Assembly (NCBI GenBank): GCA_022605405.1 | Contig: JABYQQ010000038.1 | Coordinates: forward strand, 1-64,000 | DNA from: Earliella scabrosa | Taxonomy: Eukaryota > Basidiomycota > Agaricomycetes > Polyporales > Polyporaceae | Direction of reading: 5' to 3' | Length of the DNA: 64,000 nucleotides | Shown here: in pieces, positions 23,089 to 35,656 of the stretch | Numbering within the stretch: position 1 is the first letter of the stretch | How the letters are laid out: each line of letters opens with the position of its first letter | Program-made: the position numbers and the translations under genes | The notes under the pieces: model-generated | Told to the model about the DNA's origin: nothing | Databases searched by the model: none | What the model saw: the letters and a program-made list of their open reading frames with translations, nothing else

Positions 23089-24693
23089 TCACAGCTGACG
23101 CTTCGACCGGACCTCCTGTATACGCGCGTCGAAGAACCCCCGAATATCCGCCTCGGTAACTTCGTCGCCTCGCTCCGCAAACGGGCGGAGGTGTTTCATG
23201 AGGTCGTCTCTATCGTGGCACAGGTCAACACCTTTTACTCAAGAAGATGAAGTGAGAGCAAATGCAAGAGGACATTTACCGCATTGCGTTGAATGCCATG
23301 ATTCCGTCAATAGCTCGTTCACGAGGCAGTCGCTGCAGGGCACGCATACCGAGCTCCTCCAACGAAAGCCCTATCGAGGAATCAAGAAATCAATCTCCAC
23401 GTAGGCATCAGGCGATAGAGATGACTTACCAACGTCAGGATCCTCTGGCGGCTCGTACGTTTCCTCCTCTTCCAACAGATAAGGATGGACTTGCAGCGAA
23501 GGCAGGCACTGTGACGCAGCCTTTAGTGTCTTCCTTTTCTCCGTCAGAAGCATGTCAGGATGGCTCACGTTATTGCAACGGCACCAGCGATCTCTCCAGC
23601 CATCAGTAAGGAAGACGTCGCCCGCTCCGTGATAGCGTGGCGTACACTCTGAGGTCTCCTCCTTGACTGTGTCGTCTTTCACAGGACCATCGAGGTGAAC
23701 GAGTAGCGTCGTAACACGCGGATCTTGCGGAGGTGCGAGACATGGTGAGGATTCGATGTCTGGGGATATGCGTGCTCTCTTCGCCTGAGGTTCTTCGACG
23801 ACCGACGCCGACCGCTCGCGCTTCTCGCTAACAGCAGCAGCCTGAGGTTGGGGGCTGCCGTCCTCCTTCGGCTGTGTTGTCTCTATATCCACTTGTGCAG
23901 CTGCTTTGGGCTCGTCCTTCCCGATAACGGTCCACGGCTCCGCCTCGCAGTCGGTCGTGCGCAAAACCATGAGCGCGCCAGGCGTGCCCGCGATTCTGCG
24001 CAATGCCTCAATCTTGCGTACACATGCACTGCAGACAAGTGCATCGTAGTCGTCTGCACTGATGAGAGGAGGAGGTAGTCCGGACGAAGACGCGTCCGAC
24101 GCGCCGTCGTCTACTTCTGCAGCGGGCTCGTTCTCGGTCGGAGGAGCAGGCGTGGGCTCTCGGGTAGGCGGCCGCTCGCGGAGATTCAAGCAAGATTCAT
24201 GGAACCAGTCCTAGAGGCGAAAAAGGAGATGAGAACACGGTTTACCAAAGCCACACGAGCGCACCTCACAGGTGACACACTGAATCATGGTCTCTCGCTC
24301 AAACTGGGCGTCGTACTTCCTCCCACACCTGCAAAACTGGGCCCTAAAGTTCCTCCCATAGGTATTCTTGTCATTCGGTTCCTCAAGGTGCGTGTGGAGT
24401 GTACAGGGATGCGCGAGTGCGCGTGTGGGGCAGTCGCAGCGGAAGCCTCGCTTGGGGAAGAGCTCGAGTTGTTCATGATCGGTATGACATGCTATCGAGC
24501 ACGCAGAGCAAATGCCACGCGGGGAGTCTGTCGAAGACGAGGGCGTGCAGGTAAGGCAGAGGTAGACCGCTTGGCGAATGTGTCCGAGCGAATAGGTGCA
24601 CTGGGAGAACTGGTGGGGGAGTGCGAGAGAGGCCTCTTGGAGGAGTGACGTCTGGGACTCGAACACGGACGCGAGCGTCGCAGAGTCGGACAT
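23089..24693 (-). CDS. UBR7-type E3 ubiquitin ligase (UBR box plus PHD finger)
   Basis: Member of the UBR7/Mlo2 family. The start at 24693 gives MSDSATLASVFESQTSLL. The UBR box spans about 24590-24380: CTYSLGHIRQAVYLCLTC, ICSACSIACHTDHEQLELFPKRGFRCDC. The PHD-like finger begins FCRCGRKYD, TMIQCVTCE and continues across an intron as DWFHESCLNL. Further on are CSACVRKI near 24045 and WCRCNNVSHP near 23590. After two more introns the protein ends with RDDLMKHLRPFAERGDEV, DIRGFFDARIQEV and SKRQL. Four exons give about 470 residues, similar to relatives. Human UBR7 acts on histone H2B; the substrate here is unknown. It is divergent from the 5-oxoprolinase-like gene with a 348 nt shared upstream region. 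Confidence 0.9.
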
Positions 24694-25041
24694 GACGCGG
24701 ACAACGACCAGCTGGTGCGCTGGCAAGGGGGTCAAGAGAGAAGAGAGAGGAAGCAGCGAAGTCGAGGTCCTGGACAGGGACGCGAACCGCCCGACGCGTC
24801 CGTCCTCCGCGCTGAGTGTTCTCTGCATGTGACCATCGTCATGCTCCTCACGCTCGTAATCGCCGCCAACTCTCGCGATCTCAACGCTCGACGAGCAGCA
24901 ACCTAAAGGCCCGGGTTACCCTGTGGGACCATAGAGGTCGAGGCCACCAACAGCATCCACGGTTCGTGTATACATTTCAAGTCATGTCCGTCATGCTAAG
25001 GCTGAGAATGTCCTCCAGTTTCCAGCGAGAGTTTGCTAGCC
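24694..25041. promoter_or_regulatory. Shared divergent promoter of UBR7 and HyuB-like gene
   Basis: This 348 nt stretch separates the start codons of UBR7 (-) and the hydantoinase-B-type gene (+). It is too short to hold the missing A half of a 5-oxoprolinase, and no such motifs are seen in it. Confidence 0.45.
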
Positions 25042-27179
25042 ATGTCGGACCAAGGGAAGAGGTACAACCCGCCGGATCCAATTCTCCTTACGCTCTTTGC
25101 GAACCGCTTCATGAGCGTCGCAGAGGCGATGGGCCGCTCCCTTCAGCAGACCGCCATAAGCACCAACATCAAGGAGCGGCTCGATTTCTCCTGTGCACTC
25201 TTCGCGCCCGATGGAGACCTCGTCGCGAATGCCCCATTTATACCCATCCACCTCGGATCCATGAGCTTGTGAGTGTTCACTGTGATGATGACCACCCCGA
25301 GACTGGAACCCCGTCCCTCCATATCAGTGCAGTCAGGTACCAGATGCAGCTGCACGCAAAGACCCTGAAACCTGGGGATGTACTCATGACAAACTCTCCT
25401 CATGCTGGCGGATCCCACCTCCCGGACATCACTATCATCTCCCCCGTCTTCTCCCCCTCGTCGGACGAGATCATCTTCTTTACCGCATCTCGCGGGCACC
25501 ATGCTGATATCGGTGGTATTCTACCTGGGTCTATGCCACCGACGTCCACCACAATCTTCGAGGAAGGCGCGAACGTGCTAAGCTTCAAGATTGTGCGAGA
25601 AGGCGTATTCGACCACGACGGTCTGGTCGAGCATATGGTTACGAAGCCAGCATTGTACCCCGGAAGCTCGGGGTGCCGGAACCTACGGGACGTGGAGAGC
25701 GATCTGAAGGCCCAAGTTGCAGCAAATCACAAGGGCATTCAACTCATTCAACAAAGTGCGTTCCACAGCGACTTGCCCCACACATTCGTTTTGACTTGAC
25801 TCTCAAAGTCGTGGATGACTATGGGTTGGAGACCGTGCAGGAATACATGTACCACATCCGCGCAAACGCGGAATCCTCCGTTCGCAGCCTCTTGAAGGAT
25901 GTTGCGAAACGTGCTGGCACAAATGTCTTGGAAGCGGTGGATTACCTAGATGATGGCTCCCCGGTGAGTTCTGCTTAATCGCACATAGGCGCACTCCCCG
26001 GTCCTCATACGGATATACGCGTAGATCCAGCTGAAGGTTGAGATCAACGAGCACGACGGATCTGCCGTCCTGGACTTTGAGGGCACAGGCTGCGAGATCC
26101 GGGGAAACCTGAATGCCCCGATCTCCGTTGTGCACTCAGCAGTCATCTACTGTATGCGTGCGATGCTGGACATGGACATTCCGCTCAATGCGGGATGCTT
26201 GGTTCCTATCACTGGTACGTGTGCATCCAACATGGTCCAGCCGACATACTCATTTGCGTCGCAGTGAAGATTCCTGAAGGCTCGCTTCTCTCACCATCTA
26301 AGACAGCAGCAGTATGTGGCGGCAATGTCCTCACATCGCAGCGCATCGTCGATGTTGTCCTGAAAGCGTTCCACGCATGTGCTGCCAGCCAAGGGTGTAC
26401 GAAGTACGTTTCATGATTTCCATCTACTTAAAACATTCCTTTCTTATGGATCCTCTAGCAACCTCACCTTCGGCGCAGGCGGCAAGGACAAGGACGGGAA
26501 CAACGTCACCGGATGGGGATACTACGAGGTCTGACTCTCGGTTGACTCTTACCCCCGCATATACTCAGTACTTATCGTTCCCCTGCTATAGACGATCGCC
26601 GGCGGCTCTGGTGCAGGCCCGTCCTGGCACGGCACGTCAGGTGTGCACACGCATATCACCAACACGCGCATCGGCGACGTCGAGATCCTCGAGCGGCGCT
26701 ACCCCGTGCTCGTGCACCAATTCGGCATCCGCGAGGGCTCGGGTGGCAAAGGCCGTTGGCGTGGCGGAGACGGCGTCGTGCGCGAAATCGAGTTCCTCGA
26801 GCCCCTCCAGGTCTCTATCCTCTCCGAGCGCCGCACACGCCAGCCGTATGGAGTGGAAGGCGGCGGCCCCGGCGCGCTCGGGCGGAATACGTGGATCAAG
26901 CAGCCGAGGAAGGCAGATGGGGATTGGCCGGATAACGTTGAGGAAGGGCAGGCGGAAGACGAGAGCAATGTCTTGAAGCCTAGGAAGATCAATATCGGAG
27001 GGAAGGCGACCGTGTTCATGGGCAAGGGTGACCGTCTGCTCATCGAGACACCCGGTGCGGGCGCGTGGGGCGCGCCGAAGGATGCGGAGGACGATGCTCA
27101 CGGCGGACATGAGCACGTACGCGCGTGGGCGCCCCGTGGGAGCTTGGCGGAACGGGAAGCGGCGCAGGCTGCGTTTTGA
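25042..27179 (+). CDS. Hydantoinase B / 5-oxoprolinase B-half protein
   Basis: HyuB-type domain, which in eukaryotic 5-oxoprolinase forms the C-terminal half of an about 1,290-residue enzyme that opens 5-oxoproline with ATP in the glutathione cycle. Here the start [14 protein letters not shown] leads straight into HyuB motifs: [102 protein letters not shown] and [23 protein letters not shown]. The end is GAGAWG followed by a tail ending AAQAAF. Seven exons are inferred; intron 1 is 25270-25326. Length is about 595 residues. The ATP-binding A half is absent from the window, so the gene may work with a separate HyuA, or be a truncated 5-oxoprolinase copy. Confidence 0.85.
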
Positions 27180-27734
27180 AGTACTTACGCGAAGTCGGAT
27201 GGCGGGATGAGGCGGCAGTAGAAACCAAGGTGTAGCAAATAGTTGTCCAAATCGTGTACTGATAGCCCCATCTAGAGCTCTGTGGCTCACTGCCTGCTTT
27301 CCGCTCAATTTTGCCAGGTGCCAACAATACTTGAGGCTACTGAACGCATGGGTGCGCCGAGGGAGGCCGAGGGAGAGTCTCTCGCGGAGCTCGCTTGCGA
27401 GACGAGATGAGGTGGCGGTGCTAGTTTCTCGTTCTTCACGCTCGGCTGGGGCGGGCTGTCTCGTTTCATCACCGCTAGCTGGCGCCGACGGCCGTTACCC
27501 AGGGTGCGACGCGAGAAGTAAGTGCTGATGAGCCTCTTATACCCGACGTGACGCGACCGAAGTCGCAGACAGCGACAAGCACCGGAAGGCCGAAGATGCG
27601 CTCTCCATCCTCCTCCACCACCACCCGGCGACCAAGCCGGGTCCATCTCAGTCCTCCTCATCGTCTTTGGCCACCCAGCGTTCCACCCTAGTCGCTCTTT
27701 CCGCGAAATCGTAATCATCCTCACTATTAATGCC
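27180..27734. other. Intergenic, no gene seen
   Basis: This 555 nt stretch between the HyuB-like gene and the first Kre9-like gene shows no supported feature beyond presumed UTRs and promoter. Confidence 0.4.
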
Positions 27735-28835
27735 ATGAAGTCCTATCGCTCGAACCAAAAGCAAGTCAACAAGATCATCACCCGTGTCACCGCGACATGC
27801 ATCCTCTTCGGTGCGGTGGGGTGCATTCTCCTCGTCGCGATCGGAGGCGCCTTCTCGACGTCGTCGTCGGAAGCCAAGCATGGGACGCACATCGTGGCCC
27901 CGCGCACGGGCGACGTGTGGCAGGTCGGAGAGCTACATACGGTGCAGTGGTACGTGTCACGCTTCTCTTATGTTAGTGCGCTGGTATGGAGCATCTCGTT
28001 CTGCAGGACTATGAATGATGTGCCCACTACCAACAAGTCAGGGGACCCGCTCCTGGCCAAGTTGATCCTGTCGTATGCGGGTACCTCGCCCAACTCGCAT
28101 GTTCTCCTTGCTCGTGAGACCAGATCGTTATGAATATCTATGAGAATGCTCGCTGATGTCCAGCATATGCACAGACCTAACGGATTGGTTCCCGATCACG
28201 GATAGGCTCATGAATATCCTGGTCCCTGCGGTACCAACAAGAGAGGACTACTCACTATATTGTACGCACTTCGTCTTTCGATCACGTGTGTACTCAACCC
28301 AACTTCATCTTCAGTGTTCTCTCACGACAACAGTGATGTCTCGAGCTGGGGCGGCGCCATCACGATATTCAACCCGGAAAACGTCGAGGGCACCGCGATG
28401 GCCAACGAGACGATCGTGGTCACCACCGCCCCGCCCGTCTCCGTGACGCACTCGCTCACGTCGACGTTCTCCGACAGCGATCTCACGACGCTCAAACCGT
28501 CCTCCACGACTACCTCGCGCTCCAGCAGTACTAGCGGAAGCTCGAGTTCGGGGTCGGGATCTGCTTCCGGAACGGGTTCGGCGTCCGCTTCTGCGACTGT
28601 GACGGGATCGGCCAGTGCGACTGCGACAGGCACCGGGACGGGAACGTCATCCAGTGCCACCGTCACAGATACGAAGGCAGAGGGCGGTCAGGGAACGGCC
28701 ACGCCTCCAACGGAAACCGAGCCTGCACCTACAACCTCTCCAACGCCGCCGAGTGCCAACTCACCGCCACGCATGCGTCGTGAACGTACATCCAGCGAGC
28801 ATGGCAACACGCGGAATCGCAGGATAGGGCATTAG
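27735..28835 (+). CDS. Kre9/Knh1-like secreted or membrane-anchored Ser/Thr-rich protein 1
   Basis: A fungal surface protein with the Kre9/Knh1 N-terminal domain, linked to beta-1,6-glucan and wall assembly. A basic N-terminus is followed by a long hydrophobic segment (CILFGAVGCILLVAIGG, residues about 22-38) acting as signal peptide or anchor. Domain motifs are PRTGDVWQVGELHTVQW, TNKSGDPLLAKLILSY, LTDWFPITDRLMNILVPAVPTREDYSLY and VSSWGGAITIFNPEN. From about 28480 on it is a Ser/Thr/Gly/Ala tract likely to be O-glycosylated. Three introns are inferred: 27950 to about 28006, about 28116 to 28173, and about 28262 to 28314. Unlike the two neighbours, its C-terminus (RRIGH) is charged and shows no hydrophobic GPI signal, so the C-terminal model may be wrong or the anchor is N-terminal. 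Confidence 0.75.
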
Positions 28836-29251
28836 ATAGGTATCCAACCCCGCCACGAGTCCCACACCCCTCGTTCCTTATCGCCCTCTGTCCTCCATCC
28901 TCCACCGTCACCCTCCTTCCTCTTGATGATCACGATTCGTGCACAGTTTTCCTTTGTAGCATAGTCGCACCGCCGTTAGACGTCATAGAGACCCTGGCAT
29001 ACCCGTACAGTACTGCTCTGCTCTCGGTACTTCGCGCGTGCCGTAATGCTTCACCGTATCTCTGGACATCCCTTCATGGATGGCGTTGCTTTGAAAGTCG
29101 AAATTGGGCGATGTCGCCGCGCCGTTCGTTACATGATACCGCTCGCTGGCTCCTTAACATACATACATCTTGTACAACATATACTACCTCACACTTGGGG
29201 AATTGGATCCACTTGACGACAACGGGCTATAGTGATGCGCTCGCTCTCCGT
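28836..29251. other. Intergenic between convergent genes
   Basis: This 416 nt stretch separates the 3' ends of Kre9-like gene 1 and the dehydrogenase. Nothing further was recognised. Confidence 0.4.
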
Positions 29252-30638
29252 CTACAACCGGTACACGAGCTTCTCCGCGCTGTTCTTTCCCTCTTTGATG
29301 TACTGCAAGCCCTCGGGAATCGCAGCGAGGCCACCCTCCCAAGTCTTGAGCGGGTTCGGCTTGAGCCTGCCCTGCTCGACGAGGCGCGGCATGGTCTCGC
29401 AGAATGCAGCGATCTGCGCCTTATCGGACGGCGCCGCGGGGAAGTCCGTCCCGAACATCGTGAACGGCCGCCCCAAAGCGGTGTACAGCAGCATCGCTGT
29501 CAAACATCATCGCAGGAATGTGAGCTATGCACGAACTCAAGATTAAACGTAGCCCGCGGAGAGAACTCACGGATGCGCACGACGTCGGCCCTAACCTCGA
29601 TCTCCTCCGGGCCCAAGAGGATGAGGACCTTCCCGCCCCCTGGCTTGATCACGTCCTGCGAGATCTGCTGGGACGCCTTCGTGCTGATGCAGTCGATCGC
29701 GAACTGGATCGTGTCGCCCGTCGCGGCCTTGATGTCCTGCACGACCTCGGCGTGCGGGCCGTGGTAGTCGACCACCGCGGACGCGCCGAGCGCGGTGAGG
29801 TGGGCAAAGTTGCGCGGGGAGCAGGTCGTGACGACTTTGTAGCCGGAGGCGCGCAGGAGCTGGGTGGCGTACTGACCGCAAGAGGCTGGCAAGATGCAGA
29901 GATGATGGGTATACGGTTTGTTATCAGGTTCAAAGAGGTTCGACTTACTGCTCCCGCCATAGACGAACACCCACTCGTCCCGCTCCGCCGGGGCCTCTGC
30001 AGTAGGCCCTACAAGGCCGAGACGCGCGGGGTGGAACAAACCTTGTACGGTGGTCCACACTCTGCGGACGTGACATCAGCAAACGTTCCACATACACGCA
30101 CGTCTGCTCGGGCGCTGAGTGAACGCTACTCACCCACAGGTCAATGCCGCGGCTTGTTCATACGAGAGCGATTCTGGGAGCACCCACACGAGGTCCGCCG
30201 ACGCTTTGAGGTATTCAGCGTACGCGCCGCGATCGGTGTAGTGCCCGCCATGCGTGAACGTCGCGACGCGCTCGCCGACCTTGCGCTGCGTCACGTTCTT
30301 GCCGACCTGCACAATCTCCCCTGCCGCATCTATTCCGAGGATCGACCCGGGAACACCAAAGTACTCGACGACTAGTGGTGGTCAAGGGGAATGTCAATAG
30401 ATCGGAATGCGATCTAAAGTAGATATATGCGCACCCTTCCATTCGACATTGTTCAAAGCAACGGCGGAGGTCTTGATGAGTACCTCGTCATCATCGATCG
30501 CGGGGACCGGGCAGTCTTGTACCGCTACAGTCTTGTTCTGTGATCAAATCAAATCAGAGGGGATTCTACCCCTAATGCCACCGTAGACGCGCGCACCTCC
30601 TGGATGACTAACGCCTTCATGGATGCTGGAACAGACAT
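29252..30638 (-). CDS. Medium-chain dehydrogenase/reductase, enoyl reductase / quinone oxidoreductase type
   Basis: NAD(P)H-dependent oxidoreductase of the MDR superfamily, the trans-enoyl-reductase (ToxD-like) branch common in fungi. The start at 30638 gives MSVPASMKALVIQE; a second in-frame ATG is at 30620. Motifs are NKTVAVQDCPVPAIDDDEVL, VVEYFGVPGSILGIDAAGEIVQVG, GAYAEYL, the SYEQAAALTCG segment, the nucleotide-binding SCGQYATQLLRASGYKVVTT, LGASAVVDYHG, GGGKVLILLG and a C-terminal GLQYIKEGKNSAEKLVYRL. The zinc-ligand pattern of alcohol dehydrogenases is absent. Six or so exons give about 350 residues. It sits between two Kre9-like genes with no sign of shared function. The substrate is unknown. 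Confidence 0.85.
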
Positions 30639-31008
30639 GTCGGACAGGTGTTGGAGTAGATTGGGGATGTTCGAGCACTCTGGAGGCTAAATACACCGGC
30701 GGCTCGCTCGCACGGACAGATCAGTGACCATCGTGATCGCAGAAGCGTCTTGTATAGTCCAAGACCGACTTCTCCGGCACACTCGGTGATTGGGCTACGT
30801 GGCTGTCAAGCTGCAGATATTCCAGATATCTATCATCATGCGTCCTGGTGTGATAGGATGGAAGAGCTGCGATTCGGCTAGCTGGGGCATACGGTACATA
30901 CGTGATGTATCACTACTGCCATCGTCAACCTTGGCTGTAAAGGGGATAACAATTCAACGACCCACATGGATGAAGACGGATCCTTTCTCCCCTCTAAAGG
31001 AAGCAGCC
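30639..31008. other. Intergenic, no gene seen
   Basis: This 370 nt stretch between the dehydrogenase start and the stop of Kre9-like gene 2 should be promoter and 3' UTR. Nothing else was recognised. Confidence 0.4.
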
Positions 31009-31880
31009 CTACATCATGGCGAACACAACGGCGAGTGCGGGTGCCAGGACCAGGCCAGCTCGTGTCAAGAGGTCGTGGCGAGAAAGGGGACATGCACTAT
31101 TGGGTGACGTTGACTGCGAGGGAGAAGTATCCGGACTGCTTGAGGTCGAGGCTGCAACCGAGGTAGGCAATGAATTCGAAGTGGCGGATGACGATTGACT
31201 ATTGTCAGACGGCGTCGGAAGCACGACTGTGACAGATATCGGCGGGGCAGAAGAAACCGAAAGGGACGTCGGAGGGGACCCAGTGCCTTGCGGGTCGTCA
31301 GGATTGAAAATCTGTATCGCCCCACTCCAGCTCACGCCGTTATCAGCCGCGTTCACTGTGTAAGCGAGGGTACTTGAGTACTATGTCACGGACTTTCAGT
31401 AGTGACATACAGAAGATAGAATAGTCGTTGCGGGTTTGAACTTCTGGCACGATGATGTTGACCATCGTCTGAGAAATTGGGAAGTCCGATGCGAGTCTCT
31501 GACCTGTTGATGACCAGATTGATGAGGCCAATACAGCCATGGGAGGAGCATCGCGACATACCGCCTAGAATCACAGGATTGAGGGGGTCTCCGCTGTAGT
31601 ACTGCAGCACTACGAAGCCTAATATTGGGTCCCCGGTTTCATTTGTGAGGGATATACCCTGAATTCCCCTACGACCAGTATCACATTCAGACTTCCGAAG
31701 ACACATACGGCCGAGGTGAAAGCAGACGACTGGTGAACCACGTACTTACCATTCGACGGTGCGCAGCTCTCCAACTCTCCATACGTCGCCTTGACTCGGG
31801 ACGAGGATTGGGGGCACTGGTCCAAATTGAGCGAATGCCGTGGCAGACAGGGCAAGAAGACAGAGGGGCCTGAAGAGCAT
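31009..31880 (-). CDS. Kre9/Knh1-like GPI-anchored Ser/Thr-rich protein 2
   Basis: Start at 31880 gives a clear signal peptide, MLFRPLCLLALSATAFA, then PSQGDVWRVGELRTVEW. After an intron come GISLTNETGDPILGFVVLQYY and DPLNPVILGG, after a second intron SDFPISQTMVNIIVPEV and TRNDYSIF, and after a third NAADNGVSWSGAIQIFNPDDPQGTG. A Ser/Thr/Pro-rich stalk follows, then the hydrophobic C-terminus GLVLAPALAVVFAMM, a GPI-attachment signal. Intron positions match those of Kre9-like genes 1 and 3, so the three are homologous. Length is about 230 residues. A role in wall organisation is a family-level inference; direct function is unknown. Confidence 0.82.
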
Positions 31881-32663
31881 GTCGTTCTCCACTAGACGCG
31901 TCGGGAGACAGAACTTGGGGCAGCTAGGGGGGCACGCTCATGGGGGTACGGTTCAGAGAGCTGGATGTCATTTCCTGTTCGCTCCTCGTAGCGCCGCGAG
32001 CGTCCGCCGGGTTGAAAGCGATCAGTCGCCTCGTCACTTCGCGAGGGTCGAGGAAAGAGGAGGAAGTGCGGCCGCAACTGTGGGCGTCTCTGCTCGCCTC
32101 ACGACTTGTTCCCGTTCCTCATCACCTCCTCCTCGCCCTCGTAGCTCTGCTCGACGTTGCTCATCCTGCAGTGGACACAGGACACTATGGATTGGTACTG
32201 ACGCCTCCGCTCTTCGTCCGGAACGCAAGCTTTACGGCATCCCTCAGGCTCGCCTCGCAGCATGATGCGCGCTCACTGTATCCCGTGCTGTCCGCCAACG
32301 CCCGCAACAGGCTCAAGCTTCTGTCAATCTCTTTGGAGACTCGCACAGGATTCTCAATGATGCAAAGGGCGACCAAGTGCAATGTGCAGACAGAAAACAC
32401 ACTCATAAAAAGGGAGGGACTCGAACGAGACGGAGTGTTCACCGAGGTACGTCAACCATTCAGCCGCGCTACAGTAGCCGTACTCACCGATTTCAAAAGT
32501 ATAGTCCTGACATCGCGGTAAAGATGTATTAGTCTGTACCGCCCTCGCCGCATAAAAACCCAAACCGTCACGCTTCGTCTCTCTGAGCCCACCTGCGCAT
32601 CTCAGTCCCACCTAGTTTCTTTGAGTCTGCCCCCGGAAGCTCAGGAACCCCAGCATATCTGCG
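31881..32663. promoter_or_regulatory. Divergent promoter region of Kre9-like genes 2 and 3
   Basis: This 783 nt separates the start codons of two homologous, divergently oriented surface-protein genes. A TATA-like CATAAAAA lies near 32551, about 113 nt upstream of gene 3. No coding region was supported inside it. Confidence 0.4.
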
Positions 32664-33592
32664 ATGATGCATTCCCTGCTCTACGCATTCTGTGCCTCCC
32701 TTCTTCTCGTGCTTGCAAGTGCCCAAAACACCCCACCGCCGGTCATAGTGCCATCGACGGGGGATGTCTGGACCGTTGGAGAGAGACGGACGGTGGTGTG
32801 GTGCGTCAAGATACCTTCATTTTTATAGACATCTGCTCAAGTCAATTCTCTTCACCTCGACAGGAGCATCGAAGGGATCAACGTTTATAACCCTAGTTTG
32901 CAACCGCTCAGGGGAAGGTTGTTTCTCGGTCAATTCTTGAACGAGACCACAGAATACATCTGGTGTGAGTGCTCTGTCGTTCTGCCTGCGTGGTTGCTTG
33001 AGCGAGCAAATACTAATGTTGTGGTTGGCCAGTCAACAATCCCCTGGCGACGAACTTCACATACTTGCAGCAACAGGTCGACATAATCGTTCCAGCTGTT
33101 CCAACGGCTAGGACATACTTCATCCTCTGTGCGTGGTGATGATCGCCTCGGTTTATGGGCCAACTTTTGACCACGATTGATTCAATGATTGCAGTGCTGG
33201 GACAAAGTGATAACTGGAGCGCGCCCTTTACGATCAACAATCCCGCAGATCCTCAAGGTACAGGGACTCTTGGTGTCAACATTACTGTCACGACCGTATC
33301 CCAGACGACGACGATATCGGCCTCGAGCTCGTCAGAAAGCGTCTCCGCGTCGGTGACAACTAGCTCATCGTCCTTGTCCTTGTCCTCATCCTCATCCTGG
33401 TCCTCGTCTTCGTCGGCCTCTCCCATCTCAACGCCCTTCTCCGCAACCGCTCCTCCTGCGTCGACGTCCTCGACCAACACAACATCGGGAACTACATCAG
33501 GTGGTGGCTCAAACAGCGCGGGAAGGAGTGTCTCGAGGAATTTCTATGATGCATTCGCTGGACTGCTCTTTTTCGTTTTGTTCGTGGCTTGA
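32664..33592 (+). CDS. Kre9/Knh1-like GPI-anchored Ser/Thr-rich protein 3
   Basis: Start at 32664 (or the next codon, 32667) gives a signal peptide MMHSLLYAFCASLLLVLASA followed by PSTGDVWTVGERRTVVW. Downstream exons encode SIEGINVYNPSLQPLRGRLFL, ETTEYIW, then NNPLATNFTYLQQQVDIIVPAV and PTARTYFI, and finally VLGQSDNWSAPFTINNPADPQGTG. A Ser-rich stalk (about 33300-33500) with near-pure Ser runs follows, and the C-terminus is hydrophobic (FAGLLFFVLFVA), a GPI signal. The intron layout is as in its two neighbours. Introns are inferred near 32802-32863, 32965-33032 and 33131-33194. Function is inferred only from the family. Confidence 0.82.
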
Positions 33593-34098
33593 GGTCGATG
33601 CTTGCTATCCTCCCTCATCCACCGAGCTACAGTATTCAGGAGGTAGTGTCCGGACTGTGTATCGCTCGCATACCTTATACATGACGTCACGCCTTTCTCT
33701 GGCACACTGCGTGTCTGCCCCTGAATCGAACCAGTTCGGTTGAACGCTGCAAAACCCCATGGAATGTCCAGGGCCTTATGTTGAATTGCACAAGGCGGTC
33801 AGTGATTGCGCCCATGATAGACATGATACGATTGCTGAGTTTCTGTTGCAGTTTCATACAGATGCGACGACCACCCGTGCGACTGGGAACGAAGGCAGTG
33901 GCCAAGAGGTGTCCCTTTCCCCACAAGACCCCCAGGAGAGCACTTAGAGCACGCTTTGCTCACACGCGAAGTGGTGAGCATCGGGTTCCATCGCCATCGA
34001 AGCCTCGGCGGGCTTTGTAACAGGGTTCGAGGGTTGCCAGGATCCCAGGAGATATAACACCAAGTTCATCCTCGCAGACTGCATACTCGGCACACTCC
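33593..34098. other. Intergenic before SDR2, right part belongs to tandem repeat unit
   Basis: From about 33832 onward the sequence matches the region upstream of SDR3. The left part (33593-33831) holds the 3' end of Kre9-like gene 3 and nothing else recognised. Confidence 0.5.
34053..34059 (+). promoter_or_regulatory. TATA element of SDR2
   Basis: TATAACA 46 nt upstream of the SDR2 start codon, at the same place as the TATAAAG of SDR3. The two promoters differ by base changes in the core. Confidence 0.45.
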
Positions 34099-35364
<1,266 letters not shown>

Positions 35365-35609
35365 ACGCACATTCCCGACCACATCGACGATAGAGTTTCT
35401 GTTGCGGCTTCGTACGGGCGAAATGCGAAGAGGCCCCGTGCGATCGGGGAACGAAGGCAGTAGCCGAAAAGTTCCCTGTTACGCCCGAGACCCCAAGGAG
35501 AGAACTTACAGCACGCCTTGCTCACACGCGAAGCGGTGGGCATTAGGTTGCGTCGTCATCGAAGCCTACCTAGGGTTTGTAACAGAGTTTGAACCTGGTT
35601 GCCAGGAGA

Positions 35610-35616
35610 TATAAAG
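35610..35616 (+). promoter_or_regulatory. TATA box of SDR3
   Basis: TATAAAG, a stronger TATA match than in SDR2, 47 nt upstream of the SDR3 start codon. Confidence 0.5.
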
Positions 35617-35656
35617 CCCCGCCCATCCTCTCATGCTGCAAAGCCCAGCGCATTCC

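Noticed and set aside
32400..32480. A GTTCGAGTCCC string on the minus strand near 32415, followed by TTTTT, suggesting a tRNA 3' end
   Set aside because: The 5-bp stem around the loop does not pair, and no acceptor stem, D-arm or anticodon arm could be laid out around it.
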